Shown in pieces: positions 11,713 to 21,300 of a stretch of 64,000 bases of DNA. Positions within the stretch are counted from its first letter, which is position 1; each line of letters begins with the position of its first letter. The translations under genes and the position numbers were made by a program. The notes beneath the pieces are model-generated. The model was not told where the DNA came from, did not search any database, and saw nothing but the letters and a program-made list of their open reading frames with translations. This DNA is from Dioscorea cayenensis subsp. rotundata (taxonomy: Eukaryota; Streptophyta; Magnoliopsida; Dioscoreales; Dioscoreaceae), in contig NC_052489.1 of assembly GCF_009730915.1 (NCBI RefSeq), forward strand, positions 26,281,916 through 26,345,915, given 5' to 3'.

Positions 11713-11907
11713 TTGCTTCTTTTTGTTGGTCCAGGGGCGGGCTCGAGGGACCGAGCAGTGTCTTCCGCCTTCTCGACTTTTTTTCTCTTCGCTATTTTTC
11801 TACGCTCTTAGTTCTTTTTCCTCACTTCGGTGAGAGGTTTTTATCTTCCGTTCCCTCGTTACTCTTTCTATTCAATAAAAGTTGTGGTTTATCCACATTT
11901 ATTTCAC
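11713..11907 (+). other. LINE 3' UTR with two stem-loops
   Basis: Two hairpins are visible. CTCAC-TTCG-GTGAG (11821-11834) has a cUUCGg tetraloop. TGTGG-TTTAT-CCACA (11883-11897) lies a few bases before the element's end. Both have counterparts in the tails at 13789-13931 and 15596-15808. In L1-clade plant LINEs a 3' stem-loop can be the signal recognised by the element's own RT; that role is inferred here. Confidence 0.75.
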
Positions 11908-11921
11908 AAAAAGGGAAAAAG

Positions 11922-12589
11922 AATAGGGTTTATATCCTCGTATCTAAATTTGTCATCCCTGGGTTCTTTTTTAACACTAATTTAGGCCCAATTATTCAAA
12001 TGAAATAATTTGATGTTCTCGTTGGTCATCTTTAATTTAGGATAAAAAATCTTCCTGGATAATTTCAAGTGATGTAGATATGTAATATTTAACCGTTCCC
12101 AACATCAAAAATAAAATCATGGAGCTAGTTCAATGAAGATTAGTTAATCCATCAGATCAAAACAAAAGGAGATTGAATTGACAGAGTATTAATCTAACAA
12201 TTGTATAATTATGTTAAGACATGTTAATATAGAAGTCTTGAGTTCAGTCCCTTCTTCATTGAGGTTGCATGCAAATGCATCATATTATCTCAAGCCCCAA
12301 GTTAAACAGAAGAATAGATTGGGGTTGAATGTAAAATCATATTGATGATATTTGTTGTTATCCAAAAATATTGGGTATTTTCCTTTGACAACCACCAAAA
12401 CTCAAAATTTAATGATTAATTTTGTATTAATATAAAGAAAAAGGAGATGAATGAAAAATATATACATCTGAATAGAATGAATGAATCATATTCTCTCTTC
12501 CACCACAACAGTTGAGAGTTCTTAGCTTGTATATTTTATAAAAATAAAAAATAAAAAAAAAATATAATACAACAAACTTATTGAAGTAA
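11922..12589. other. Intergenic DNA, 3' flank of AG-peptide copy B
   Basis: AT-rich spacer, no gene seen. A GAGTTCAGTCCC string near 12240 resembles a tRNA B box but has no convincing A box. Confidence 0.5.
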
Positions 12590-12775
12590 TCAATGTATCA
12601 AATAGGTAACAAGGAGAGCCACAAGCATAAGCACATAAGCAATGCCTTGATCAAGTGCCTTGGCATCCCCTGCTGCTGGAGATGGTGCAATTGCTTGTCC
12701 ATGACTTAGCTCCATAAGCCCTGAGAAGAAGAATGCAATGAAGAGCAAAGCACAACAAATCCTCATGGAAGACAT
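12590..12775 (-). CDS. Arabinogalactan peptide (AGP16/20-type), copy B
   Basis: A complete 61-residue single-exon AG peptide. The signal peptide is MSSMRICCALLFIAFFFSGL...SHG. The mature core is QAIAPSPAAGDAK, followed by the same GPI-anchor signal (DQGIAYVLMLVALLVTYLIH) as copies A and C. It is the most divergent of the three (ICCALLF against KACALFI, and AAGDAK against ATGDGK) but keeps every processing feature, so it looks functional. It is separated from copy A by the 6.8-kb LINE and from copy C by about 2 kb containing a small LINE tail. Confidence 0.93.
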   Translation of the reverse strand: MSSMRICCALLFIAFFFSGLMELSHGQAIAPSPAAGDAKALDQGIAYVLMLVALLVTYLIH

Positions 12776-12860
12776 CTTTCAAGAAGAAGAAGAAGCCGAA
12801 CAAGTACTTGTGATGATGTTTGATGAAAAGGAATGAGATGTTTAACTTGAGTTCAGAGGT

Positions 12861-12880
12861 TCTATATATATACATATATA
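12861..12880 (-). promoter_or_regulatory. TATA-rich core promoter of AG-peptide copy B
   Basis: TCTATATATATACATATATA lies about 90 bp upstream of the start codon, directly next to an AGAGGT motif also found beside the TATA box of copy A. It is slightly closer to the start codon than in copy A. Confidence 0.65.
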
Positions 12881-12924
12881 TTGCTGAGTGTGATGTGACA
12901 GTTTAGAGTCAACACACATGACTT

Positions 12925-13030
12925 CTTCTAAAATGCCGGCCATATTTAAGGCCAATTGAAGTGCAAGAAAAGAATTAACAAGCTCATTGTTGACCAAGCA
13001 AATTAAAATCATGTTGATATGGTCCAATTG
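12925..13030 (-). promoter_or_regulatory. Conserved upstream block of AG-peptide copy B, with W-box core
   Basis: Aligns with the blocks upstream of copies A and C: AAAATGCCGGCCAT, TTTAAGGCCAATTG, then TTGACCAAGC (W-box core at 12990-12995) and GATATGGTCCAATT. Retention of these words in three copies with otherwise eroded spacers suggests selection, but shared ancestry alone could also explain it. Confidence 0.55.
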
Positions 13031-13776
13031 GACTGCAACAATTAGAAGAGATTTAACTAGGGGCCTCTTAATTTATTATTACTAGTTGTTTATGTAAAGT
13101 GTTTTTATCTTTACTAACGTGACTTGTTCACATTTTATTAAAATAGATAAATAATCACATGATTAAAAAATAATAATAATAAATGAAAAGACTCTTTAAA
13201 ACCATCCAGCAAGAGGATCATTCATTTGTAACAACACAAATAAAATGAGTTTTTTTTTTAAAATAATATGCATTTTTAAAATGTTATGAATATGTATGCG
13301 TGTTTTTCACTAAAATATATGTCTAATTTTACTGTCATCATGTGAGTAAATCCAATTAATTTTTATTATGAGTTGTAATATACAAAATTGGCCTTAGGCT
13401 GTTAATTTCGAATGTTAAGATTAGTGATATAAACATTCACAAAACAATTTATGATTTTATTCATTATTATTCTGTGGGTTTTTTTTAAACCATGGGATTC
13501 TAAGATTGCCATTCTTTGGTATAAGTTTTTTTTTGCATTTAAACAAAATCAACAAGTTACGAATCACATTAGTAAGGAATCCATTTCAAAGGAAAGTAAA
13601 CTACCACTATCCTAACGCAAAGGTGATTTCTTTCTATTAATCTCTATAAGATTATTTTTGTTTTTTACATTGTTTTTCTTCACTAAATTGATTGAGAGTG
13701 TTTTGCCATGGAAAAAAAAAGAGCGTGATATTTAACTTAACCAATATTTTTGATGTTTATCAATAAAGGTGCTAGA
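13031..13776. other. Intergenic DNA upstream of copy B
   Basis: AT-rich spacer without coding signal. It contains AACGTGACTTGTTCACA (near 13117) and GAGGATCATTCATTTGTAA (near 13211), both shared with the region 600-1000 bp upstream of copy A. These mark the extent of the tandem duplication. Confidence 0.5.
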
Positions 13777-13788
13777 AATAGTTGATTT

Positions 13789-13931
13789 ATCCTCATCTCT
13801 GGTGAGGATTATAGTTCTTTACTTCGTTTGATCTTTTATGTCGCTTCTATTTTCTGTACTCTGTACTTTGTTGTTATTTTTTTTTTAATAAATTGTGGTT
13901 TATCCACTTTATTCAAAATAATAATAATAAT
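13789..13931 (+). mobile_element. Tail-only LINE insertion (143 bp) with 12-bp TSD
   Basis: The segment matches only the 3' UTR end of the LINEs at 11.7 and 15.6 kb: CTGGTGAGGA, TTCTTTACTTCGTTT, then TTGTGGTTTATCCACTTTATT followed by an (AAT)n-like tail. It is flanked by an exact direct repeat, AATAGTTGATTT, at 13777-13788 and 13932-13943. It is therefore an extremely 5'-truncated retroposition. It keeps both 3' stem-loops: ATCCTCA/TGAGGAT at 13789-13809 and GTGG-TTTAT-CCAC at 13895-13907. Confidence 0.88.
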
Positions 13932-13943
13932 AATAGTTGATTT

Positions 13944-14789
13944 GAATGAAGTAGAAGATTATATATTTTTTTTCCAAACTGAAATATGACATTTTTTTTT
14001 ATTCTTTTGCTTAAAACCATGCTCATGGAGGAGCCTAAGCACAGCAAGGTTAGCTAATCTCGAGTACCTAATGACATGAATATTACCTTTTCCTTTCGAT
14101 CGAGGGTGACCTCTCTTATTATTGGCTTGTGCTAGTGTTGAATTTTTATTTTTAATTGTTATTATTAAAATTTATGATTTGAATTCTGTTTGAATCAATA
14201 TAAAAAAACTTATGATATGATTTATATTGATTTTTCATATTATAATTTTTTTTAAGATCTACAATTTTTTTTTAAGATCTACAATAATAAAGAAGGGCAT
14301 ATCAGTAGTAGAGTTAGACCATGGCATTGATATAATCCAAATCAATTGAATTTATAATTGACGTTGGGCCTATTTAAATATAATTTCAAACTTTATCATG
14401 ATAAAATGTAAGCAGCCACCATTGTACTTAATTTTTAATATAATGAAATAATCTTTTCTTCTTTATCCATTTTGATTACTTCTTTTAAGTTATGATTTAT
14501 TTATTTCATCAAAAAAAAAAAAATTTGCATCCGAATTAAATGATATATTCATATGTTTCTTGAGCAAAAGCTAAATTGACAAATAATAATATGATTGTAT
14601 ATTGACATTAAAAAAAAAATCAATTATTGAGAATGATATTATTTTGATGAGAGGAATTGCGGCTAAAAAACACATAAGAATAAAAGAAACCCAAATATAT
14701 TTATACAGAATGGATAATTTTATATCAACATAAAAGACAGAAAAATGAATACATCTCAATACAAAGAATGAATAAATACAAGCCAGTAA
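13944..14789. other. Intergenic DNA, 3' flank of AG-peptide copy C
   Basis: AT-rich, no gene recognised. A short tandem duplication of TTTTTTTAAGATCTACAA occurs at about 14247-14285. Confidence 0.5.
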
Positions 14790-14972
14790 TCAATGTATCA
14801 AATAGGTAACAAGGAGAGCAACAAGCATGAGAACATAAGCAATCCCTTGATCAAGTGCCTTGCCATCTCCTGTTGCTGGAGATGGTGCAATTGCTTGTCC
14901 ATGACTTGACTCCATAAGCCCTGAGAAAAAGAATGCAATGATAAACAAAGCACAGGCCCTCACAGAAGACAT
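14790..14972 (-). CDS. Arabinogalactan peptide (AGP16/20-type), copy C
   Basis: A complete 60-residue single-exon AG peptide. The signal peptide is MSSVRACALFIIAFFFSGL...SHG. The mature core is QAIAPSPATGDGK and the GPI-anchor signal ends in LVTYLIH. It differs from copy A at only a handful of residues, so the A/C pair is younger than their split from copy B, or has been homogenised. The expected product is a cell-surface arabinogalactan peptide of about a dozen residues with a lipid anchor. Confidence 0.93.
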   Translation of the reverse strand: MSSVRACALFIIAFFFSGLMESSHGQAIAPSPATGDGKALDQGIAYVLMLVALLVTYLIH

Positions 14973-15069
14973 CTTTCAACAAGAAAAAGATGAAGAAGAT
15001 GAAGCAGAAAGAGTTGAAGAAGTTTTGATGATGTTGTTAATTTGATGAGAAACTTAAGTTCACAGGTCC

Positions 15070-15079
15070 TTTATATAGA
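15070..15079 (-). promoter_or_regulatory. TATA box of AG-peptide copy C
   Basis: TTTATATAGA lies about 100 bp upstream of the start, next to CAGGTCCT. This is the same arrangement as TAGAGGTCCTATATATAG in copy A. Confidence 0.65.
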
Positions 15080-15120
15080 TATTAATGCAAGTGATGAAGT
15101 TTTTCAGAGTCAAAACAAAC

Positions 15121-15260
15121 GAGTACTTCTAAAATGGCTGCATTTGTATACTGACTTTTGAATAGGTTTGGTCAAAGACCATTTTTTAAAGATAATTTGA
15201 TTGGAAGAAAATGACTCAATAAAGTAAGTGGTGTTGACCAAGTTTATGACAACCGTGTTT
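15121..15260 (-). promoter_or_regulatory. Conserved upstream block of AG-peptide copy C, with W-box core
   Basis: Shares CTTCTAAAATGGCTGC, TGAATAGGT, GTGTTGACCAAG (W-box core at 15234-15239) and ACCGTGTTTGAT-like words with copy A. The middle GGCCAC/GGCCAA part has decayed in this copy. Confidence 0.55.
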
Positions 15261-15581
15261 TGATCCTCATCAAATATCATGTAGTTTATGACAACTGTGT
15301 CTGATGGGTTCCGAAGAGATCTGTTGTTTTTCTTTTGCTATGTTTTGTATTTGTTTCACACCTAATGAATTGGCTTTTGTTATTTGTACTTCTGGCTTAT
15401 CTATTATTTAATACATATGATTTATCCACTTCTTAAATATATATATATATATGTATAATCATGCATCTAATTCATTTAATTAAAATTAATGTTTAAGCAA
15501 GTCCAAAACCAATTAATGGACCAAAGATTGGTACAAGGAGCAGAAAGTCCCCAAATTTCAAAGTCATCTTGAAGATTGGTG
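15261..15581. other. Intergenic DNA with a possible decayed LINE tail
   Basis: No gene. ATGATTTATCCACTTCTT at about 15408-15425 resembles the TGGTTTATCCACTTTATT terminus of the local LINEs in plus orientation and is preceded by a T-rich, TTTAATA-containing stretch. The stem is degraded and no target-site duplication is evident, so the call is tentative. Confidence 0.3.
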
Positions 15582-15595
15582 TGAATCAATAATTT

Positions 15596-17585
15596 TTATA
15601 AAAGTGGATAAACCACTACTTTATTGAAAAAGAAAAGCAGAAGCTCGAAAGTACAACTCACAAGGTAAACAAAGTAAAGAGTTCTCACCAGCAGTGAAGA
15701 ACTCAGAAAAGAAAAATACAAGTAAACGAGTAAACAAATAAGGCAGCTGGGAAAGCGAAGAGATCCGTCTGGAGTCACAGGACAGTCCGAGCTGCAGGAA
15801 GGAGTAGATTACTCCTGAATCAATGGAGTGTCAAGATTGCCGGTGTTATCTGCGGTCCGTGCGCTCACAAAGTCGAGGGAGCGCTTTATCTTCTTGGAGG
15901 CTTCATTCAGCTTTTGCTGGTGGGGTAAAGAAGCTGTAGAAAACCAAGCAAGCAACATATTAATGATTTTGAATAATACTTTAGGAAAAGGTAATGCAGT
16001 GTTTTGAAAGATGCGGTTGTTCCGTTCCAGCCAAATATTCCAGATAATTGCTCTAGAGAGTAAGTCCCACAACAATCTAATGGTTGAATGTAATGAAGGT
16101 AACCATAAGGTCCAGATGCTTGAAACTGTGGGAGGTAGAGATTGAAGATCAAGAGTGTTGGAGAAGTAGGACCAAAAACGGGAAGAATAGACACAGTCTA
16201 AAAAGAGATGATCCACAGTTTCAGAATTCTTGTGGCAAAGAATGCAAGTATCTGTGGCGTTTGGGTTACATCCCTTCTTAAAGAGATTAGTGAGTGTGTG
16301 AATTTTATTATCCCAAACAAGCCAGCAAAAAAGAGTAATTTTACTTGGACAATGAGTTTTCCAAAAATTAGAATACAGTGGACTGCGCATTCCACCATCA
16401 ATTAAAAAATTATAGAATGATTTAACAGTGAAAATACCATTCTTTTCCAAGGTCCAAGTAATGGAATCATCCTGATCATGAGAACAAACTGGAATTAAGT
16501 TTAAGATAGTAGACAAATCATCACGTGTTGCGGAATGAAAAAAACTTTCAGCAGAGTTGCTAAGGAGCGAGAATTGTCTAAGGGAAATCCATGGATGGGA
16601 ACAGTCATCGAATAGTGTTGGCCAGAGATCCTTAAGTACTTGTCCCCCCGTCCATCGATCATGCCAAAGAAGAGTATCCTTTCCATTTCTAACAGTTTTG
16701 GAAATACATGATCTGAAAGATATTAGGGTAGTGATGACACCGGCCCAAAAAAAGGATTTGTTTCTAGGAGGAGTGTGAAACAAAGTTCCAGGTAAAATGA
16801 TGGAGTAGTTGGATCTGATGATTTTAGCCCAACACAAGTTAGGGTTAGAAATAAACTTCCACCACCATTTTCCAAGGAGAGCTTTGTTGAATTCGGCAAG
16901 ATTGAGAATTCCACAACCTCCCAAGGGACGAGGCCGACAGATTCGATTCCAAGCGACCAGTCTAGCTCCTTTAGAGTTCAAGTCTGGTCCTTTCCAAAGG
17001 AAGTCCCTACGAGTCTTATCAATTTCCTTAATTACCCAAGCAGGTAGTTTGAAGACTGTCATCCAGTAAACAGGTATTGTGGATAAGACAGAATTGATAA
17101 GGGTTAGACGACCACCAAGAGAGAGATAAGTAGATTTCCAAGTGGGGAGTCTCGCTCGGACAGTCTGGATAAGTTTGGTCCAATCCTGTCTCCTGGGTCG
17201 TCTACCAGAAAGAGGTACTCCCAAGTAGGTAATAGGGAGGCAGTTTCTATTGCAGTTGAGAATTGCTGCAGATGAAAAGTTTGGTTGGAAACCAAAGTTT
17301 GTTGAGTATAAACAGCTTTTGGAAAAATTGATTGATAACCCAGAAGAGCCTTCAAAAAGGTAAAGAATAAGTTTGATGATGTGAAGGTCTTCATGTCTAC
17401 CAGCGGAGAAGATGATAAGATCATCCGCATATTGAAGATGACAGATTCGTTCATCTTGAGAGAGTTGAACTCCAATTAAGATTTTGGAACTGAGGGCGTG
17501 GTGGAACATAGCACTAAGAGCGTCAGCAGCTAAGGCGAAAAGGAGGGGAGAGAGCGGGTCTCCTTTAAGTAATAAAAATAGTTAT
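15596..17585 (-). mobile_element. 5'-truncated L1-type LINE copy with 14-bp TSD
   Basis: A retroposed LINE flanked by exact direct repeats TGAATCAATAATTT at 15582-15595 and 17586-17599. On the minus strand it begins inside the RT domain (QGDPLSPLLF motif, ending at 17563) and runs through YADD, thumb, zf-RVT and stop, then a 213-bp 3' UTR ending in the AGTGG-TTTAT-CCACT hairpin. A 22-bp stretch, 17564-17585, between the truncation point and the TSD is not LINE sequence and nearly copies the neighbouring flank at 17601-17622. The copy is the least damaged in the window. Confidence 0.9.
15809..17563 (-). pseudogene. Truncated LINE ORF2 (RT palm remnant to zf-RVT)
   Basis: An uninterrupted 585-codon frame, of which 566 codons follow the first Met. 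It starts in RT motif B (GDPLSPLLFALAADALSAMF), contains motif C QYADDLIIFS, the ITYLGVPLSGRRPRRQDW and WMTVFKLPAWVI landmarks of the thumb region, and a zf-RVT end with CILC...HLFLDC and IIWNIWLERNNRIF. It lacks the endonuclease and most of the RT, so it is non-functional despite being open. The absence of stops points to a young insertion. Confidence 0.9.
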
Positions 17586-17599
17586 TGAATCAATAATTT

Positions 17600-18303
17600 C
17601 TTTAAGCAAAAATAAAAATAGTACTTTAAGTAATTATTAAGTTGATGAAAGTATTTAAAACATGCAAAACATGTCCACTATTCCACTTTTGATTAACCAA
17701 CCAGTAACTAGTATATAATTTGTTTCATACCGACTTAGCTTTTTATATTTGAAATTTAAATAAAAATTTTACTTCAAAACTTGCCACTTATTTCAAAAAA
17801 AAAATATTTTGAATTCAGATATTAATTTTAATTTTTATTTGTTTGAAAAATGATAACTCCATGTGGCGGTGTAAGTTGTTATTTTGTTTTTATTTTAGGA
17901 AAAGTCAGGAGGTTTTGTGAATAACAAACTAATGAAAGAAAAAAAAAAAAAAAATCAGAAACTAATTTAATTATTATATATGATATAATAAATTAAATTA
18001 AAAAATATATATATATAAATAATAAAGAAAAATAGAAAAGTTAAAGAAAACGTGAATTGTTGTCTACGTATAACGGTCTATTTAAATATTTAATGGTGTC
18101 GAAATCCCGTGGTTCTTTCTTCTTCTCATCCTGCGGTGCTTTCGACCTTGGTTCCCAGGCAGAGGAAGTCAAGGTTTTTTTTTTTTAATATTATTTTGAT
18201 TTTTTTTTTCAGTCGTTCTTGATCTTTTATGAATTCATTGTTGTGATTTGGATTTTTTTTTTTATTTTTTTGGGTGATTTTGTTAGTGATTGAAGAGCAA
18301 GAC
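17600..18303. other. Intergenic DNA and 5' region of the TLC gene
   Basis: AT-rich with several A or T tracts. The transcription start of the TLC gene is probably near 18090-18120, after a TATTTAAATATTTAATGG run. The leader contains T-tracts that could be a 5' UTR intron, but no splice pair was decided. Confidence 0.4.
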
Positions 18304-21300
18304 ATGGATGGGAACTTTGGGCCGATGGAGCGGGTGGTGTGGCCAGTTTCTGTTGTCTCGGGAATCATTATGTGCAAGATGGTAAAGGAAAAAAATCTTT
18401 TTTTGTTACTTGAGATTGATATTGGTCCGAACAGTGAGGATTGGACATTTATGCTGAATAAATTGGAGCAGAGGTTCTTGATTTAAGCATCATTATATTT
18501 CTTTGGGTTTAACATTGATCGTTCTTGAATTTGTTTATGATTTTTATTTTTTTTTAAAAAAAAGAAAAAGAAAGTTGTTTATGATATAGTCTGTGTCTCA
18601 GAAATGTTTAACAATGGAAATTAATGGTGTTATCAGAAACATGTTTAAACTAGAATCAATTGTTCTTGTGTGAGAACTTGTATGGCATTTATTTATTTAT
18701 TTTAGTACCAGCAAGTGCTATGCTACTAACTTTATTCTTGTTTTTGTAAAATTAACCTTTTTTTTTTTTTTTAATTGTGCATTCTTTTGGTTTCATTACT
18801 CAGTTAGGAAGATTAGATTTCCAGAAATTTCTGTATTTATATGAATGATCCAATGAAAGGTTTTGTTATCTATGTGCATTCTGACTTTTCTTTTTTCTGT
18901 TTCTAATAAGACTCTTTGTTTTGTGAAGGTGTATGATATTACAGGTTGGATCAGCACATTGTACTTTAAGGGATATAATGTGCTAAGCAAAGCACAACAA
19001 ATAGAATGGAATAACCGGTGAGAAGTTCTATTGCTTCTATGTGTGAATATGGCCTGGTTATTTCTCAATATTGAAGTTCCACTGTTTATTGATGTTTTAA
19101 CTTCTTTCCATACAGGGGTTTCTCCACATTCCATGCTATCCTTGCTGCAGCTGTTTCTTTCTATTTGCTGGTTGTATCAGATTTGTTCAAGGACAATTTT
19201 CTTGACGTGCCTATGATAGCCAGAAAATCAGTGGTTTCTGATGCGATGTTTGGTGTATGCGCTTCCTAAACCAATGTGCTAAATCAGTTTTTAGAATTCA
19301 GTCATTTTAACTTCTTGATCTGTTTCTTCGTTCATTTCTGCTTGTATCAATTGTTTCGAGCCTAATGCTGTGGGATGCTTAATCCATTTTTTCTGTCTAT
19401 AATCTTTGATCATAGTTAAGTTTTGGCAGTTAATATATAGAAAAGCAATCAGACAACCAAAGCTGTCAGTATTTTTTTCCTCTTTACAATGCTTGATTGT
19501 GTTGAAAAGTTCTGGTTAACGTGGAAAAACTTTTAGTTACTAATTAGGATAAGAGCATTAATAATATACACATGTGCTACTCCTTGCTAATGAACAATCT
19601 GTTTTTTTTTCTTTTCTTGAAGAATACCTAGCATGTGTCGCCATTGTATGACTGTATCTAATACATGTGGAGGTAGCTTGGTTTCTTGGTTGTTATTGGT
19701 TGGAATTTCATTTTCCAACTTTACTGCATGATGATTGTTATGGCCTATTTGCATCTACTAACTTGTTAGACAACAACCATAGTTTTACATGGAAGACTAT
19801 ATAGGTTTCTGATAAACTGTCTAGTCATGCAGATCTCTATTGGTTACTTTCTCTCGGACTTGGCAATGATTCTGTGGCTTTATCCAGCTTTAGGGGGCAA
19901 GGAATATGTAAGTAATCCATGCATAAGTGGTCCGGCATAAAATGCCTTAAGAGTTCTCTTCTTGTTTTTATCTTATAATATAATGTGTTCTTGCAGATCT
20001 TGCATCATGGTCTCTCCCTGTACGCGATCTTCCTCTCACTCATTAGTGGCAAAGCACAGGCTTACATACTCATGGTTTTGTTTTCTGAGATCACAACTCC
20101 ATTTGTAAATCTAAGATGGTAATTTTCCATTATCTGTTCCGGTAAAAGTGTTTTTGCTATTTGTTTCTTGGAGGCCAAACAAAACACCTTTTATCACAGG
20201 TATTTGGATCTTGCCGGGCAAAAGAATTCTATGCTTTATCTTTACAATGGCATTGCCTTGTTTTTTGGGTGGTTGGTATGTAAATCTCTTTTAAGAAATG
20301 TGCACTGTGATACAAAGAGCTGCATCATATGCCAAAGTCCATGCCACATTCATCAATCTAGTCTGAGTTTTCATGCTCAATTTTTAGTTAAAGCTATGTG
20401 ACCCTGATTTGTACAATTTAAATAGTTTATAAGATGGACCTAGATTACCACACCGGATTTTCTGAAATGCCTTGAATCGTTTTTTCCTGAGGATTATTAT
20501 TTGGGAAAACTGTGATATATAAAGATCTCTAACTGAATTGAATGGTACTATACATTAGGAACTATAAGATTTTTGGGTGGAATTTAACAACTGCACAAGA
20601 AAAAATTCTCTAACTTTTTCTTTATGAGCAAAGCTGTATAGATGAAATCCAGCTTCCATTGGTTTGCATGCTGTGAAGTTAGCTGTTTAACTTATATGGC
20701 TAAATGTATATTTTTTTCTGCAGGCTGCGAGGATCGTTCTTTTCATATACTTCTTCGTACACGTGTATCTTCATTTTGACCAGGTTTGTACAAGACTATT
20801 ATCTCTTTTCCTTGAAAATCATACTAATTAAGAAATGCCATTCTCAAGATGTATTATGATTTCTTATTGCTTGAAAGAGAACAGAATTTTGTTTTGCTTG
20901 TTACTTCATCTTTCCTTGCTGATTCAGGTACTGCTAAAGAGTTTTATACCAAACTCTGTTACTTTGTGCATGCTACTAAATTTTCTAACAATGAGTACAG
21001 ATGATCTTGCTTTTAGATTTTGGAATGTCTTAGTTGAGGGTTTGTTATACATTTAATAAGAACTGCTTCATTACCGATCCCTGTTACAGGAATAATTGCC
21101 CACAACTTCAAGAAGCTGTTTAAATGATCAGTAGCATATTGTGATCAATACTAACCAATATGCACATATAGATTCATGTTGTTGCAGACGCCACCTTTTG
21201 GTTTATATTCATTCTAAATAGGTGCAACCAGTAATTCAGCATATTAGGACTATCTTATGGTAGAACCAATTTGACATCTGTTATTCTCCTGACAGATTAT

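Larger units (their letters stand above)
5136..11907 (+). mobile_element. Nearly full-length L1-type LINE, inactivated
   Basis: A 6.8-kb non-LTR retrotransposon with ORF1 (gag-like, zinc knuckle) at 5222-8003, ORF2 (endonuclease, reverse transcriptase, zf-RVT) at 8022-11712 and a 195-bp 3' UTR that ends in a hairpin and a TTTATTTC tail. Its flanks carry a near-duplicate purine run, AAAAAGG(G)AAAAAG, at about 5120-5131 and 11908-11921, a plausible imperfect target-site duplication; the 5' boundary is approximate. It is broken by a frameshift in ORF1, a nonsense codon in ORF2 and several frameshifts after the RT active site. It sits between AG-peptide copies A and B, on the opposite strand. Confidence 0.88.

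Noticed and set aside
12225-12290. tRNA gene or SINE suggested by GAGTTCAGTCCC
   Set aside because: Only a B-box-like string; no A box, no cloverleaf and no element ends.
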